From assembly GCF_900538805.1 (NCBI RefSeq), contig NZ_UPZP01000023.1, positions 1-26,384 of the forward strand: a stretch of DNA of 26,384 nucleotides. Direction: 5' to 3'. The notes under the pieces were generated by a model. That model had not been told where the DNA came from. It made no database searches and saw only the letters and a list, made by a program, of their open reading frames with translations. Origin of the DNA: an uncultured Dialister sp. (GTDB lineage Bacteria > Bacillota > Negativicutes > Veillonellales > Dialisteraceae). Made by a program: the position numbers and the translations under genes. Shown here piece after piece: positions 1-7,754 of this stretch (position 1 is the stretch's first letter; every line of letters starts with the position of its first letter).

Positions 1-53
1 CATTGGATAAAAATACATATGAAATTCGATTCTGCGAATTAATCAGTGCTTCC
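1..53 (-). repeat. MITE-like element, partial copy cut by the window edge
   Basis: These bases match, with a single difference, the reverse complement of the first 53 bases of the complete 159-bp element at 20041-20199. The terminal inverted repeat reads GGAAGCACTGATTAATTCG on the minus strand. The flanking four bases are CTAG (54-57), in the place where the complete copies have a 4-bp target duplication. The other half lies outside the window, so the duplication cannot be checked here. Confidence 0.85.
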
Positions 54-180
54 CTAGGGCAATACCGCAGCCCTCGCGCCAGCAGCACAATCCTTCTGCA
101 CCACCCGCCGCCGCAGGCGGCCATAACCTTCGGGACCAAAGGTCCCGGAACCCTTCCTCTTTGAACCCTTTGAACCTTTT
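54..180. other. Intergenic cluster of GC-rich tight hairpins
   Basis: Two perfect short hairpins with 3-nt loops lie here: GCCGCC-GCA-GGCGGC (107-121) and CGGGACC-AAA-GGTCCCG (131-147). They are followed by a pyrimidine-rich tail containing CCTTCCTCTTTGAACCC. The same hairpin style and almost the same tail occur at 18611-18725, so this looks like a dispersed intergenic module. It could act as a terminator of an upstream gene, but the T-run is poor. No gene is visible here. Confidence 0.6.
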
Positions 181-189
181 CCCGATTGA

Positions 190-218
190 TATATTTCAAA
201 GGAAAAGTATTGTATAAT
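190..218 (+). promoter_or_regulatory. Possible promoter for the LPS operon
   Basis: A perfect -10 hexamer TATAAT lies at 213-218, about 50 bases before the kdsD start. No good -35 is present at the ideal spacing: TATATT lies at 190-195 with 17 bp, and TTGATA at 186-191 would be 21 bp away. The call rests mainly on the -10 and on its position at the head of the operon. Confidence 0.4.
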
Positions 219-266
219 AATAAGAATAGGTCATTTCCTTCGTTTTCTTTTACAGCAGGAGGCAGT

Positions 267-1238
267 ATGTCAGTCATTGAAACAGCTTCGAGAGTGCTCC
301 GCGATGAAGCGGAAGCGGTCATTTCCCTGGTGGATAAGCTGGGCGGCCAGTTTGAAGAGGCGGTCCACCTGATTGAAAATGCCAAAGGCCGGGTGGTGCT
401 GACGGGCATGGGAAAATCAGGCCATATCGCCAGAAAGGTGGCGGCTACCATGGCCAGCACCGGAACCCCCGCTTTCTTCCTTCATCCGGCGGAAGGCATT
501 CATGGAGATCTGGGCATGGTGACTGCCGATGATGTGGTCATTGCCTATTCCAACAGCGGCGAAACGGCGGAGGTGCTGAATATCCTTCCTTCCCTGAAAC
601 GCATCGGTGCCAAGCTGGTGGCGGTGGTAGGAAAGCCCCATTCCACCCTTGCTAAAAACGCGGATGCCGTGCTGGATGCGGGGGTAGAAAAGGAGGCGGA
701 CTCCCTGGGACTGGCGCCCACCAGCTCCACCACCGCAGCCCTGGCCCTGGGGGATGCACTGGCTGTATGCCTCATGGAAAGACACCATTTCACTGCCGAT
801 AACTTTGCCATCTTCCATCCCGGCGGTTCTTTGGGAAAGAAGCTTCTTCTCACTGTGGAAATGGTGATGCACAGGGACGAGGAAAATCCATTGATTTTGG
901 AAACCGCTTCAGTGAAGGATGCCCTTTTCGTCATGACCGACAAAGGCCTTGGCGCCGTGTCAGTAGTGGATAAGAATGGTTATCTGAAGGGGCTCATGAC
1001 CGACGGCGACGTACGCCGGGGCCTTGAAAAGGGAGTGGATTTCCTCTCCCTTCCGGTGGATGAAGTGATGACGGCTGCTCCCCGGGTGATTCATAAGGAA
1101 AGGCTGGCCGCCGAAGGGCTTCACATCATGGAAGAACACCGGCCCCATCCCATTACGGTGCTGCCTGTCACCGATAACGACGGGAAGGCCATCGGCATGA
1201 TTCATATTACGGATCTTCTCAAGCAGGGGGTTATGTAA
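267..1238 (+). CDS. kdsD: Arabinose-5-phosphate isomerase, KdsD family
   Basis: Interconverts D-ribulose 5-phosphate and D-arabinose 5-phosphate in the cytoplasm, the first committed step to Kdo of the LPS inner core. The 323-residue product is close to the usual length (about 325). An N-terminal SIS domain (about residues 35-170) carries GMGKSG near residue 47, SNSGET near 95 and FHPGGSLG near 183, all typical of this isomerase. Two CBS domains follow (about 203-265 and 270-323). The ATG at 267 is preferred over an in-frame TTG at 186 because AGGAGG ends four bases before it and the extra 27 residues look non-coding. The stop overlaps the kdsC start by one base (TAATG), implying translational coupling. 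The GutQ paralogue has the same fold, but the kdsC neighbour favours KdsD. Confidence 0.95.
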   Translation: MSVIETASRVLRDEAEAVISLVDKLGGQFEEAVHLIENAKGRVVLTGMGKSGHIARKVAATMASTGTPAFFLHPAEGIHGDLGMVTADDVVIAYSNSGETAEVLNILPSLKRIGAKLVAVVGKPHSTLAKNADAVLDAGVEKEADSLGLAPTSSTTAALALGDALAVCLMERHHFTADNFAIFHPGGSLGKKLLLTVEMVMHRDEENPLILETASVKDALFVMTDKGLGAVSVVDKNGYLKGLMTDGDVRRGLEKGVDFLSLPVDEVMTAAPRVIHKERLAAEGLHIMEEHRPHPITVLPVTDNDGKAIGMIHITDLLKQGVM

Positions 1239-1771
1239 TGAAGAAGGCGGAAAAAATCAAACTCTTTGCCTTTGACGTGGACGGTACTTTGACGCCGGGA
1301 TACCTGGTGATGGGGGAAGCAGGAGAAATTTCCAAGATTTTCCATGCCAGGGACGGTCTTGCCATTGCCCTGGCCCATCGCATGGGTTATATCACCGGTT
1401 TCATTACCGGGAGAAAAAGTCCTATTGTGGAGAATCGGGGAAAAGAGCTGGCCGTGGATTTCGTCCTCATGGGCGTATCGGATAAGGTGAAGGCCATGGA
1501 AGGACTTCTTGGGAAATATGGACTTTCCTGGGAAGAAGCAGCCTACATGGGTGACGATTTGAACGATCTCCCCCTTATGGAAAAGGCAGGCTTGTCCGCC
1601 TGCCCTGAAGACGGCGTGAAGGAAGTCAAGAGGGCGGCGGATTTCATTTCTCCCTTTAAAGGGGGAAACGGAGCGGCCCGGGCATTCATTGAGAAAGTAA
1701 TGAAAGCACAGAACCGCTGGAAGGAAGCGGTGGATTCCTACAGAAAGAAAGTGGATACCCTGCGGCAGTAG
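1238..1771 (+). CDS. kdsC: 3-deoxy-D-manno-octulosonate 8-phosphate phosphatase
   Basis: Hydrolyses Kdo 8-phosphate to Kdo and phosphate in LPS inner-core synthesis. The 177-residue product is a small HAD-superfamily phosphatase without a cap domain. Motif I is FDVDGTLT (residues 12-19, nucleophile Asp13 and acid/base Asp15), the HAD motif II-like segment is FITGRKS near 55-61, and the metal-binding motif is GDDLNDLPLM (105-114). E. coli KdsC is slightly longer (188). The start codon overlaps the kdsD stop. A kdsB, kdsA or waaA gene is not in the window, so the rest of Kdo synthesis must be encoded elsewhere. Confidence 0.94.
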   Translation: MKKAEKIKLFAFDVDGTLTPGYLVMGEAGEISKIFHARDGLAIALAHRMGYITGFITGRKSPIVENRGKELAVDFVLMGVSDKVKAMEGLLGKYGLSWEEAAYMGDDLNDLPLMEKAGLSACPEDGVKEVKRAADFISPFKGGNGAARAFIEKVMKAQNRWKEAVDSYRKKVDTLRQ

Positions 1772-1788
1772 GTATCCTGGAGTTTTTA
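1753..1788 (+). terminator. Weak hairpin at the end of kdsC, possible attenuating terminator
   Basis: GGATACC (1753-1759) can pair with GGTATCC (1771-1777) around an 11-nt loop that includes the kdsC stop; TGGAGTTTTTA follows. The T-run is displaced and the loop is large, so readthrough into lpxL is likely. It may only tune expression between the Kdo genes and the downstream lipid A/Lpt genes. Confidence 0.3.
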
Positions 1789-1826
1789 TCTGCATCGTAT
1801 TAAGTTTTCCGGAAAGAAGTGAAGCC

Positions 1827-2813
1827 ATGTTATTCAATGTACGTTACGGGATATTGAAGGGTATCAGCAGTCTCCTCTGCTCCATGTCCTACGACCATAT
1901 CCTGGCCATCGGGCGCTTTTTAGGGCCCTGCATTATGAACCGCATAGCAAAACAGAAGAAACGCGGAATCCGGCAGATTATGATCGGACTTGGCGTCTCC
2001 CGTCCGGAAGCGGAAAAACTGCTGCAGAAGGTGTATGAGCACATAGGCATGTCGGCCATGGAAATGCTCTACATGCCCCGCCTCTGCCGGGAGAAGGACC
2101 ATATTAACGATTATGTGAAAATCGACCATCCCGAAAACCTTGAGGCGGCCTACGCCGAAGGGAGGGGCATCGTGGGGCTGACGGCCCACATGGGAAACTG
2201 GGAATGGCTGGGCGCAGGCCTTGCCCTTCACGGCTACGACACGTCGGCCATCGGCAAGAAGCAGTCCGACGACGCCCTCATGAAGATGATTAACAGCTAC
2301 CGGGCCATGGCGGGGCAGCACATTTACCTCACCGGCACCGGCGGCTATGAAATGATAGCGGCGGCCCGTTCCATGAAGAAAAACCATATCCTGGGATTCC
2401 TCTCCGACAAAGATGGAAATAAAGTGGGGGTTCCGGTGCTCTTCATGAACCGCGTATTCTCCTTCCCTCAGGGGCCGGCGGTGTTTGCCAAAAAATTCAA
2501 GGCCCCCATTGTGCCGATTTTCATCATCAGAAACGAAGGCGGCCGGGGCCATACCATCTGTGTGGGGAAGCATTTCTACTATGAAGATACGGGAGACCGG
2601 GAGGGAGACCTCCTTCGGAACTCCCAGAAAATGGCTTCCATTATGGAGTCCTTTATCAAGGAACATCCGGCGGACTGGCTGTGGTTCCAGCACCTGTTCT
2701 GGACCAGACCGGGCAAGATTAAGATGTATAATGATTTGAGCAGTGAAGAGAAGGAAAGGTTTGCTTCCGGCATGGATGAAGAGTGGAATGAAACCAAGGG
2801 AGGAAAGGAATGA
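1827..2813 (+). CDS. lpxL: Lipid A late acyltransferase, LpxL/HtrB family
   Basis: Predicted inner-membrane acyltransferase adding a secondary acyl chain to Kdo-lipid A (or lipid IVA) from acyl-ACP. The 328-residue product is near the family size (about 300-325). The catalytic H-x4-E motif is visible as HMGNWE (residues 121-126), within LTAHMGNWEWLG. The C-terminal half contains the family-like segment DWLWFQHLFWTRPGK. The N-terminal 35 residues are hydrophobic and likely membrane-associated. ATG 1827 is preceded by GGAAAGAAG. Its last codons overlap lptC (ATGA). The sequence cannot tell LpxL from LpxM/LpxP specificity; with one copy in the cluster, LpxL is the safest label. Confidence 0.85.
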   Translation: MLFNVRYGILKGISSLLCSMSYDHILAIGRFLGPCIMNRIAKQKKRGIRQIMIGLGVSRPEAEKLLQKVYEHIGMSAMEMLYMPRLCREKDHINDYVKIDHPENLEAAYAEGRGIVGLTAHMGNWEWLGAGLALHGYDTSAIGKKQSDDALMKMINSYRAMAGQHIYLTGTGGYEMIAAARSMKKNHILGFLSDKDGNKVGVPVLFMNRVFSFPQGPAVFAKKFKAPIVPIFIIRNEGGRGHTICVGKHFYYEDTGDREGDLLRNSQKMASIMESFIKEHPADWLWFQHLFWTRPGKIKMYNDLSSEEKERFASGMDEEWNETKGGKE

Positions 2814-3355
2814 AAAAGAACCGAAATCTGATATTGGCGGCGGTGCTTATTCTCCTGGTGGCAGTGGGCATTTATTTCCTCTTTAAGGATGATAATAAAG
2901 GCATGAATGCCGCTTCTTCTTCAGGACCGTCCATCGAGTTCCACAATTCCGACGTGAAGGAAACGAAGGACGGCAAGATTGTGTGGCGCTTCAAGGCCGG
3001 CCATGCCACCGTCAGCAAGAACCAGAATGATGTAAACATGGAGCAGGTGGAAGGCTATTTCATGAAGGATGGAGACGAACTTCACCTGAAAGCTGACAAG
3101 GGAAAGATTGACCGCGCCGCCAAAACCATTTATATTGAAGGCAACGTGGAGGGCTATGGCAAGGACGGCGAAGAGCTGTATGCCGAAAACCTGACCTACG
3201 ATGGAAATAAGGAAATCCTTTCCACCGACAAGGCTTTTATTGTCAAAAAGGATGGAAAGATACTCACCGCCGATGCATTTGACGCGGACCGGGTTCTTCA
3301 GAAGATTACCGCCAGAGGACATGCAAAGCTGGCAGAAGAGGAGGGGGCAAAGTGA
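2810..3355 (+). CDS. lptC: LPS export bitopic protein LptC
   Basis: LptC receives LPS from the LptB2FG transporter and passes it to LptA across the periplasm. The 181-residue product has one N-terminal transmembrane helix (about residues 6-25) followed by a periplasmic beta-jellyroll of the OstA/LptC type; short repeated strand patterns such as LKADKGKIDR and LYAENLTYDG support this. Length matches E. coli LptC (191). ATG 2810 overlaps the lpxL stop as ATGA. The end overlaps lptA. Family identity is clear from fold pattern and position rather than from a catalytic motif. Confidence 0.88.
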   Translation: MKKNRNLILAAVLILLVAVGIYFLFKDDNKGMNAASSSGPSIEFHNSDVKETKDGKIVWRFKAGHATVSKNQNDVNMEQVEGYFMKDGDELHLKADKGKIDRAAKTIYIEGNVEGYGKDGEELYAENLTYDGNKEILSTDKAFIVKKDGKILTADAFDADRVLQKITARGHAKLAEEEGAK

Positions 3356-4200
3356 GATTCTTATATACTGCGCTGGCGGCACTGGCTATTTCCACAGGCG
3401 CCTTTGGAAGCGTCATGGCCGATGATATTACCGCCGATGTTCTGACCTATGATGGAAATACGAAGGTGGTCAATGCCAAGGGGGACGTGGTCATCCATGC
3501 CAACCAGGGAGCCACCATTACGGCATCCCAGGGGGAATACCACTTTGAAGACAGAAGTGCCTACCTGGAAGGGGGCGTTCACTATGTGAAAGAAGCCACC
3601 ACCCTGGATGCGGCGAAAATGTACCTTTATCAGGACAAGACGGCCAGGGGCATTGGAAGCGTCTACTTCCATGACGGCGCGGAAAACCGCACTCTCAAAG
3701 GGGACGACGTCATGTACAACCCGGATACGGGATTTGGCAAAATCGAAGGAAACGGCTATCTTTCCTCTCCTGACGGCACCCTGGAAGCTCCCCACATCGA
3801 AGGAAACCTGAAGCAGGTGAAGGTGGTGGCCACCGGCGGCGTGAACCTTTCAAGCAGCCTCCACAATGCCGTAGGCTATGGAGATGAGGCGGTCTATACC
3901 AGGACAGGACAGAACGGCACCGATGGAAAACTGGTGCTCTCCGGCAATGCCTGGGTAAACCAGAACGGAAACTCCTTCACCGGCCCGGAACTGGTGCTTC
4001 GGGATGCGGATAAAGTGGTGGAAACCACAGGAAGAAGCACCATCGTCATTACAAATACAGGAAGCACGGCAGATAACTCCGGCAGCAGCTCTTCCTCCGA
4101 CAAAGGAAGCGCCCCTCAGGGGCCGGTCACTGCAGCCACTCCCATTGCAGGACGGCCTGAAGAGGCCGGGGCTCCCCTGGAGACCAAGGACAGCAAATGA
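3352..4200 (+). CDS. lptA: Periplasmic LPS bridge protein LptA, with extended C-terminal tail
   Basis: Periplasmic protein that polymerises into the bridge carrying LPS to the outer membrane. It starts at GTG 3352, overlapping the lptC stop (GTGA). A signal peptide of about 23 residues ends VMA before DDITADVLTYDG, where the mature OstA domain begins. The beta-jellyroll repeat pattern covers roughly residues 24-225. At 282 residues it is much longer than E. coli LptA (185). Part of the excess is a low-complexity Ser/Gly/Pro/Glu-rich tail (about 235-282, including a run of five serines), with unknown role. The end overlaps lptB. Confidence 0.9.
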   Translation: MRFLYTALAALAISTGAFGSVMADDITADVLTYDGNTKVVNAKGDVVIHANQGATITASQGEYHFEDRSAYLEGGVHYVKEATTLDAAKMYLYQDKTARGIGSVYFHDGAENRTLKGDDVMYNPDTGFGKIEGNGYLSSPDGTLEAPHIEGNLKQVKVVATGGVNLSSSLHNAVGYGDEAVYTRTGQNGTDGKLVLSGNAWVNQNGNSFTGPELVLRDADKVVETTGRSTIVITNTGSTADNSGSSSSSDKGSAPQGPVTAATPIAGRPEEAGAPLETKDSK

Positions 4201-4919
4201 AGATAGAAACACATAACCTTATCAAACGGTATGGCGAAAGGACAGTGGTGGACCATGTGAACGTGGAAGTGGAACAGGGCACCATCGTAGGCCTTCTGGG
4301 GCCGAACGGTGCAGGAAAAACCACCACCTTCTACATGATCGTAGGTATTATCCAGCCTGATGAAGGGGATGTTACCGTAGACGGCACATCCCTGGTGGGA
4401 ATGCCCATCTACAAACGCCACCAGTTCGGCATCGGCTACCTGCCCCAGGAAGCCTCCGTATTCCGGAAAATGACGGTGTGGGAAAACCTCATGTCCCTTC
4501 TGGAAACAAGAAAAGAACTGACAGACGCAGAACGGACGGACAAAGCGGAAGCGCTGCTGGATGAATTCCACATCGGCCACGTGCGGGACACAAAGGGCGA
4601 TGCCCTTTCCGGCGGCGAACGGCGGCGCGTAGAAATCGCAAGGGCCCTTACCATGGACCCCGCCTTCATTCTTCTGGACGAACCATTTGCAGGCGTAGAC
4701 CCCCTGGCAGTGGAAGATATCCAGAGCGTAGTGATGCACCTGAAAACCAGGGGCATCGGAATCCTGATTACCGACCACAACGTGCGTGAAACCTTGCGCA
4801 TTGTGGACAATGCCTACATCCTTTCCGAAGGGAAAATCCTTCTCAAAGGAAAGGCTGATGAAATTGCCGTCAATCCGGTGGCGAAGAAATTCTATCTGGG
4901 GGAAAATTTCAGCTTATGA
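4197..4919 (+). CDS. lptB: LPS transport ATP-binding protein LptB
   Basis: Cytoplasmic ATPase that powers LPS extraction from the inner membrane with LptF/LptG. The 240 residues match the family length. Walker A is GPNGAGKTT (35-43), the Q-loop lies in YLPQEASVF (81-89), the ABC signature is LSGGERRR (137-144), Walker B is ILLDEP (158-163), and the switch histidine is in TDHN near 192-195. YLPQEASVFRKMTVWENL is characteristic of LptB. ATG 4197 overlaps the lptA stop (ATGA), so expression is likely coupled with the bridge protein. Confidence 0.96.
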   Translation: MKIETHNLIKRYGERTVVDHVNVEVEQGTIVGLLGPNGAGKTTTFYMIVGIIQPDEGDVTVDGTSLVGMPIYKRHQFGIGYLPQEASVFRKMTVWENLMSLLETRKELTDAERTDKAEALLDEFHIGHVRDTKGDALSGGERRRVEIARALTMDPAFILLDEPFAGVDPLAVEDIQSVVMHLKTRGIGILITDHNVRETLRIVDNAYILSEGKILLKGKADEIAVNPVAKKFYLGENFSL

Positions 4920-4950
4920 CAGATATAACAATGAAGGAAGGGGGACTTCC

Positions 4951-6036
4951 ATGAGACTTCTTGACAAATACACATTAAAAGAATTTCTGGGACCCTTCCT
5001 CTTCGGCGTAGCTGCATTTACCGCAATCTTTCTGGGAGCCGACACGCTCCTCAAAATAGCCAGCTATGTGACCAAGTACGGCGCTTCCCCGGTATCCGCC
5101 CTAAAAATCTTTATTCTGGCACTGCCCAGGATCGTGGTATATACCTTCCCCATGGCAGTCCTTCTGGGGGCACTCATGTGCTTCTCCCGCCTTTCCGGTT
5201 CCAGTGAACTCATTGTCATGCGTTCCTCCGGGCAGAGCTTCCTCCGCCTGGCGGCACCGGTGTTCATCCTTTCCCTCTTCATCAGCCTCTGTGCCGTGGC
5301 ATTCAACGAATATGTGGTGCCCTGGACGAATCGGGAATATGAATACGTGCTGAACACGGAAATCAAGAAGAACTTCAACCCCGGCGTTACGGACCATGTG
5401 GTGGTGCGGGACGTGCAGAACGGGAAAATCGTCCACCTCCTCTACGCAAGGCGGTACAATCCGGCCACAAAGGAACTGGAAAATATTACGGTCCAGGAAT
5501 TCCAGAACGAAGAAGTGACAAGGGTGGAAAACGCCCCTAAAGCCATCTGGCAGAACGGGAGATGGATTATGACTGACGGCATCATCTATGACCTCACCGG
5601 CGACGGCGTGGACCGCATGATGCACTTTGACCGCCAGGAGATTCCCTACGCCCAGTCACCGGAGGATATTCCAAAGGAAAAGAAGAACTACGATGAAATG
5701 ACCATCCGCGAACTGCTCCTCACCAAGAAAGCCTATGCAGCGGCCCATGCGGATACCACACCGATTATGATGGAAGTGCATCGCCGCTTCTCCCTCCCCA
5801 TGGCCAGCTTCGTCTTCGCCATCGTAGGGGCGCCACTGGGCGTGCAGAAGCAGAGATCCTCCTCATCCATCGGCTTCGGCCTCTCCGTGGTCATCATCTT
5901 CCTCTACTACGCCATCATGACCTTCCTGGAAGCCCTGGGAAAAGGCCACGTCATGCCCGCCACTTTGGCGGTATGGCTGCCAAACCTCATCGCCTTAGTA
6001 ACAGGCTGCTGGCTTATCCATCGGGTAGATAAGTAA
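4951..6036 (+). CDS. lptF: LPS export permease, LptF/LptG (YjgP/YjgQ) family
   Basis: Inner-membrane permease subunit that flips or extracts LPS with LptB. The 361-residue product has the family layout: N-terminal transmembrane helices (about 14-34, 52-76 and 100-120), a large periplasmic jellyroll (about 130-270), and three C-terminal helices. ATG 4951 is chosen because GAAGGAAGGGGG precedes it and the protein then begins MRLLDKYTLKEFL, as expected; the frame is open further upstream over lptB but that part is not real. Only one permease gene is present here; proteobacteria have adjacent lptF and lptG. It may form a homodimer or pair with a distant gene, so the F versus G label is arbitrary. 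Confidence 0.9.
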   Translation: MRLLDKYTLKEFLGPFLFGVAAFTAIFLGADTLLKIASYVTKYGASPVSALKIFILALPRIVVYTFPMAVLLGALMCFSRLSGSSELIVMRSSGQSFLRLAAPVFILSLFISLCAVAFNEYVVPWTNREYEYVLNTEIKKNFNPGVTDHVVVRDVQNGKIVHLLYARRYNPATKELENITVQEFQNEEVTRVENAPKAIWQNGRWIMTDGIIYDLTGDGVDRMMHFDRQEIPYAQSPEDIPKEKKNYDEMTIRELLLTKKAYAAAHADTTPIMMEVHRRFSLPMASFVFAIVGAPLGVQKQRSSSSIGFGLSVVIIFLYYAIMTFLEALGKGHVMPATLAVWLPNLIALVTGCWLIHRVDK

Positions 6037-6048
6037 AAACTAAGAAAA

Positions 6049-6078
6049 AAGAGTCGCGGAAATTTCTGCGGCTCTTTT
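6049..6078 (+). terminator. Intrinsic terminator of the LPS operon
   Basis: A near-perfect palindrome, left arm AAGAGTCGCGGAAA and right arm TTTCTGCGGCTCTT with two G-T pairs, is followed by TT and lies 12 bases past the lptF stop. The left arm is preceded by an A-run, so it could also work on the opposite strand. Confidence 0.8.
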
Positions 6079-6088
6079 GCTTTGCATG

Positions 6089-6435
6089 GCTTCCAGTCCG
6101 GCATGGTACTATTGTGTATCATTTCCATAGGAAACTTTTGCGGACAGTTTCCTGTCCGGCATGGGCACACTGTGTACCATTTCCATAGAAAACTTTTCGC
6201 GAATAGTTTCCTGTCTCGTCATGACACTATTGTGTATCATCTCCACAGGAAACCTTTCGCGAATAGTTTCCTGTCCGGTATGAGCACACTGTGTACCATT
6301 TCCATAGGAAACTTTTCGCGAATAGTTTCCTGTCTCGTCATGACGCCATTGTGTATCATCTCCACAGGAAACTTTTCGCAAATAGTTTCCTGTCCGTCGT
6401 GGGCACACTGTGTATCATTTCCATAGGAAACCAGC
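6089..6435 (+). repeat. Array 1 of a 59-bp tandem repeat with hairpin core
   Basis: Five full units begin with GGAAAC (one GAAAAC) at 6130, 6188, 6248, 6307 and 6367, with a sixth start at 6426 and a partial unit before 6130. Spacing is 58-60 bp. Each unit contains a 24-base near-palindrome: GGAAACTTTTCG then CGAATAGTTTCC, with one T-T mismatch pair. The rest of the unit alternates between two types, TGTCCGGCATGGGCACACTG and TGTCTCGTCATGACACTATT, giving an approximately 119-bp higher-order period. The array ends in GGAAACCAGC and a CT-rich tail (6433-6466). A second array of the same family lies at 8190-8522. Apart from this, 6079-6554 contains no gene. Confidence 0.9.
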
Positions 6436-6477
6436 TCCCTGTCCCACTTTCCCACTGCCCCACTTTACAAACCGGTA

Positions 6478-6506
6478 TTTCATAAAAATTGAAAAGACGG
6501 TATAAT
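6478..6506 (+). promoter_or_regulatory. Likely promoter of the DUF3084-yqgF operon
   Basis: A perfect -10 TATAAT lies at 6501-6506. A partial -35 TTTCAT lies at 6478-6483 with 17 bp between them. It is just downstream of the repeat array and its CT-rich tail and about 50 bases before the DUF3084 start. Confidence 0.6.
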
Positions 6507-6554
6507 AAAATAAGATACTGCTAAGAGGAGAATAAAAAGGGAAGGAGGAGTTTC

Positions 6555-7754
6555 ATGTTTATAGGGGCCGCCATATTTCTTGTCCTGATTATCATGGGCG
6601 GGGTCATTGCTTTTCTGGGAGATCGTATCGGGTCCAAGGTGGGCAAGCGGAGGATGACTCTCTTCGGGCTCCGGCCTAAATATACATCGGTCATTGTCAC
6701 CATTATTTCGGGCGTTCTGATTTCCTTTTCCACCGTAGCCGTCATGGCGGTGGTGAATGAGAACGTAAGGGTGGCTCTTTTCGGCCTGTCCAAGCTGCAG
6801 GCCCAGATGAATGACCTGAACCAGGAAATCAAAGTGAAGAACCGGGAGCTGGAGAAGGGGAAGCTCCAGCTGGAAGCCCGGAATAAGGAATATGAAGATG
6901 TGACGAAGAAGTCGGAGGAAACGTCGAAGGAGCTGGACCGGGTGGAGAGCCAGCGCATTTACATGGAGCAGGAGCTTTCCTCCGTGCAGGACGCCTATGA
7001 TGAGGCCCAGGCGGGGGTAGAGCAGTCTGCTGCTGAAATCCGGGAACTGGAAAAAACAAAGGAAAATCTGAACAGCAACATTAATACACTGAACCAGGAA
7101 AAGAAGACCCTTTTGGAAAATATTTACGCCCTCCGCGAAGGACAGGTGGTCATGCAGGCAGGCCAGGTGCTTACCAGCGTGACGGTGGATGAAAATATGA
7201 CGAAGGACCAGGCAGTGCATGTGCTGGAAAGCGTGCTGAATGATATCAACAACATGCTGAAGCAGCAGATGAATATAACCGATGAAAACGCCAACCTTGT
7301 CCGCATCAGCCAGGCCGATTTTGACAGCGCCGTGCAGGAAATTACCGGTGCAAAGAATAAGAAGCTGGTACGCATCGTGGCAGCGCAGAACCTGATTCGC
7401 GGCGAACGTCTCATTGTGGACTTCGATATCCATGACAACCGCCTCATCTTCAGCAAGGGAGAAGTGGTGTACCGCGGAAATCTGGACGCCTACCAGAATA
7501 TCAGAAATTATGAGCTTCAGGTGCTCCGTTTCCTGAAGGATTTGAACCATTACGCTCAGTCCAAAGGCGTACTCCCTGACCCCATTACAGGCAATGTGGG
7601 TGTGCTGGAAGGGCAGGAACTCATTGACGTCATCCAGAAGGTGAAGGACTACGGCGGCCAGTGCGTCTTGACTGTCACCGCCAGAAGGGACATTTACTCC
7701 CAGGGCCCCCTCCTCATAGATGTAAGAGTGGACAGAAAGGATGGAAACCCATGA
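6555..7754 (+). CDS. DUF3084 family membrane-anchored coiled-coil protein
   Basis: Function unknown. The 399-residue product has two N-terminal transmembrane helices (about 3-21 and 45-67), separated by a basic cytoplasmic-type loop with GDRIGSKVGKRRMTLFGLRP, the hallmark start of DUF3084 proteins. A long Glu/Lys/Gln-rich coiled coil follows (about 78-185), then a globular C-terminal half (about 190-399). ATG 6555 is preceded by GAAGGAGGAG. The stop overlaps the start of the YqgF-like gene (ATGA), so the two are translationally coupled. To my recollection DUF3084 and YqgF-like genes also neighbour each other in other lineages, which hints at a shared role, but none is established. The gene sits between two related repeat arrays. 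Confidence 0.85.
   Translation: MFIGAAIFLVLIIMGGVIAFLGDRIGSKVGKRRMTLFGLRPKYTSVIVTIISGVLISFSTVAVMAVVNENVRVALFGLSKLQAQMNDLNQEIKVKNRELEKGKLQLEARNKEYEDVTKKSEETSKELDRVESQRIYMEQELSSVQDAYDEAQAGVEQSAAEIRELEKTKENLNSNINTLNQEKKTLLENIYALREGQVVMQAGQVLTSVTVDENMTKDQAVHVLESVLNDINNMLKQQMNITDENANLVRISQADFDSAVQEITGAKNKKLVRIVAAQNLIRGERLIVDFDIHDNRLIFSKGEVVYRGNLDAYQNIRNYELQVLRFLKDLNHYAQSKGVLPDPITGNVGVLEGQELIDVIQKVKDYGGQCVLTVTARRDIYSQGPLLIDVRVDRKDGNP

Noticed and set aside
6082..6485. Open frames on both strands running through the 59-bp repeats, giving repetitive His/Phe/Ser-rich peptides
   Set aside because: They exist only because the repeat unit lacks stops in those frames; no ribosome binding site, and array 2 units with the same core do not keep the frames.
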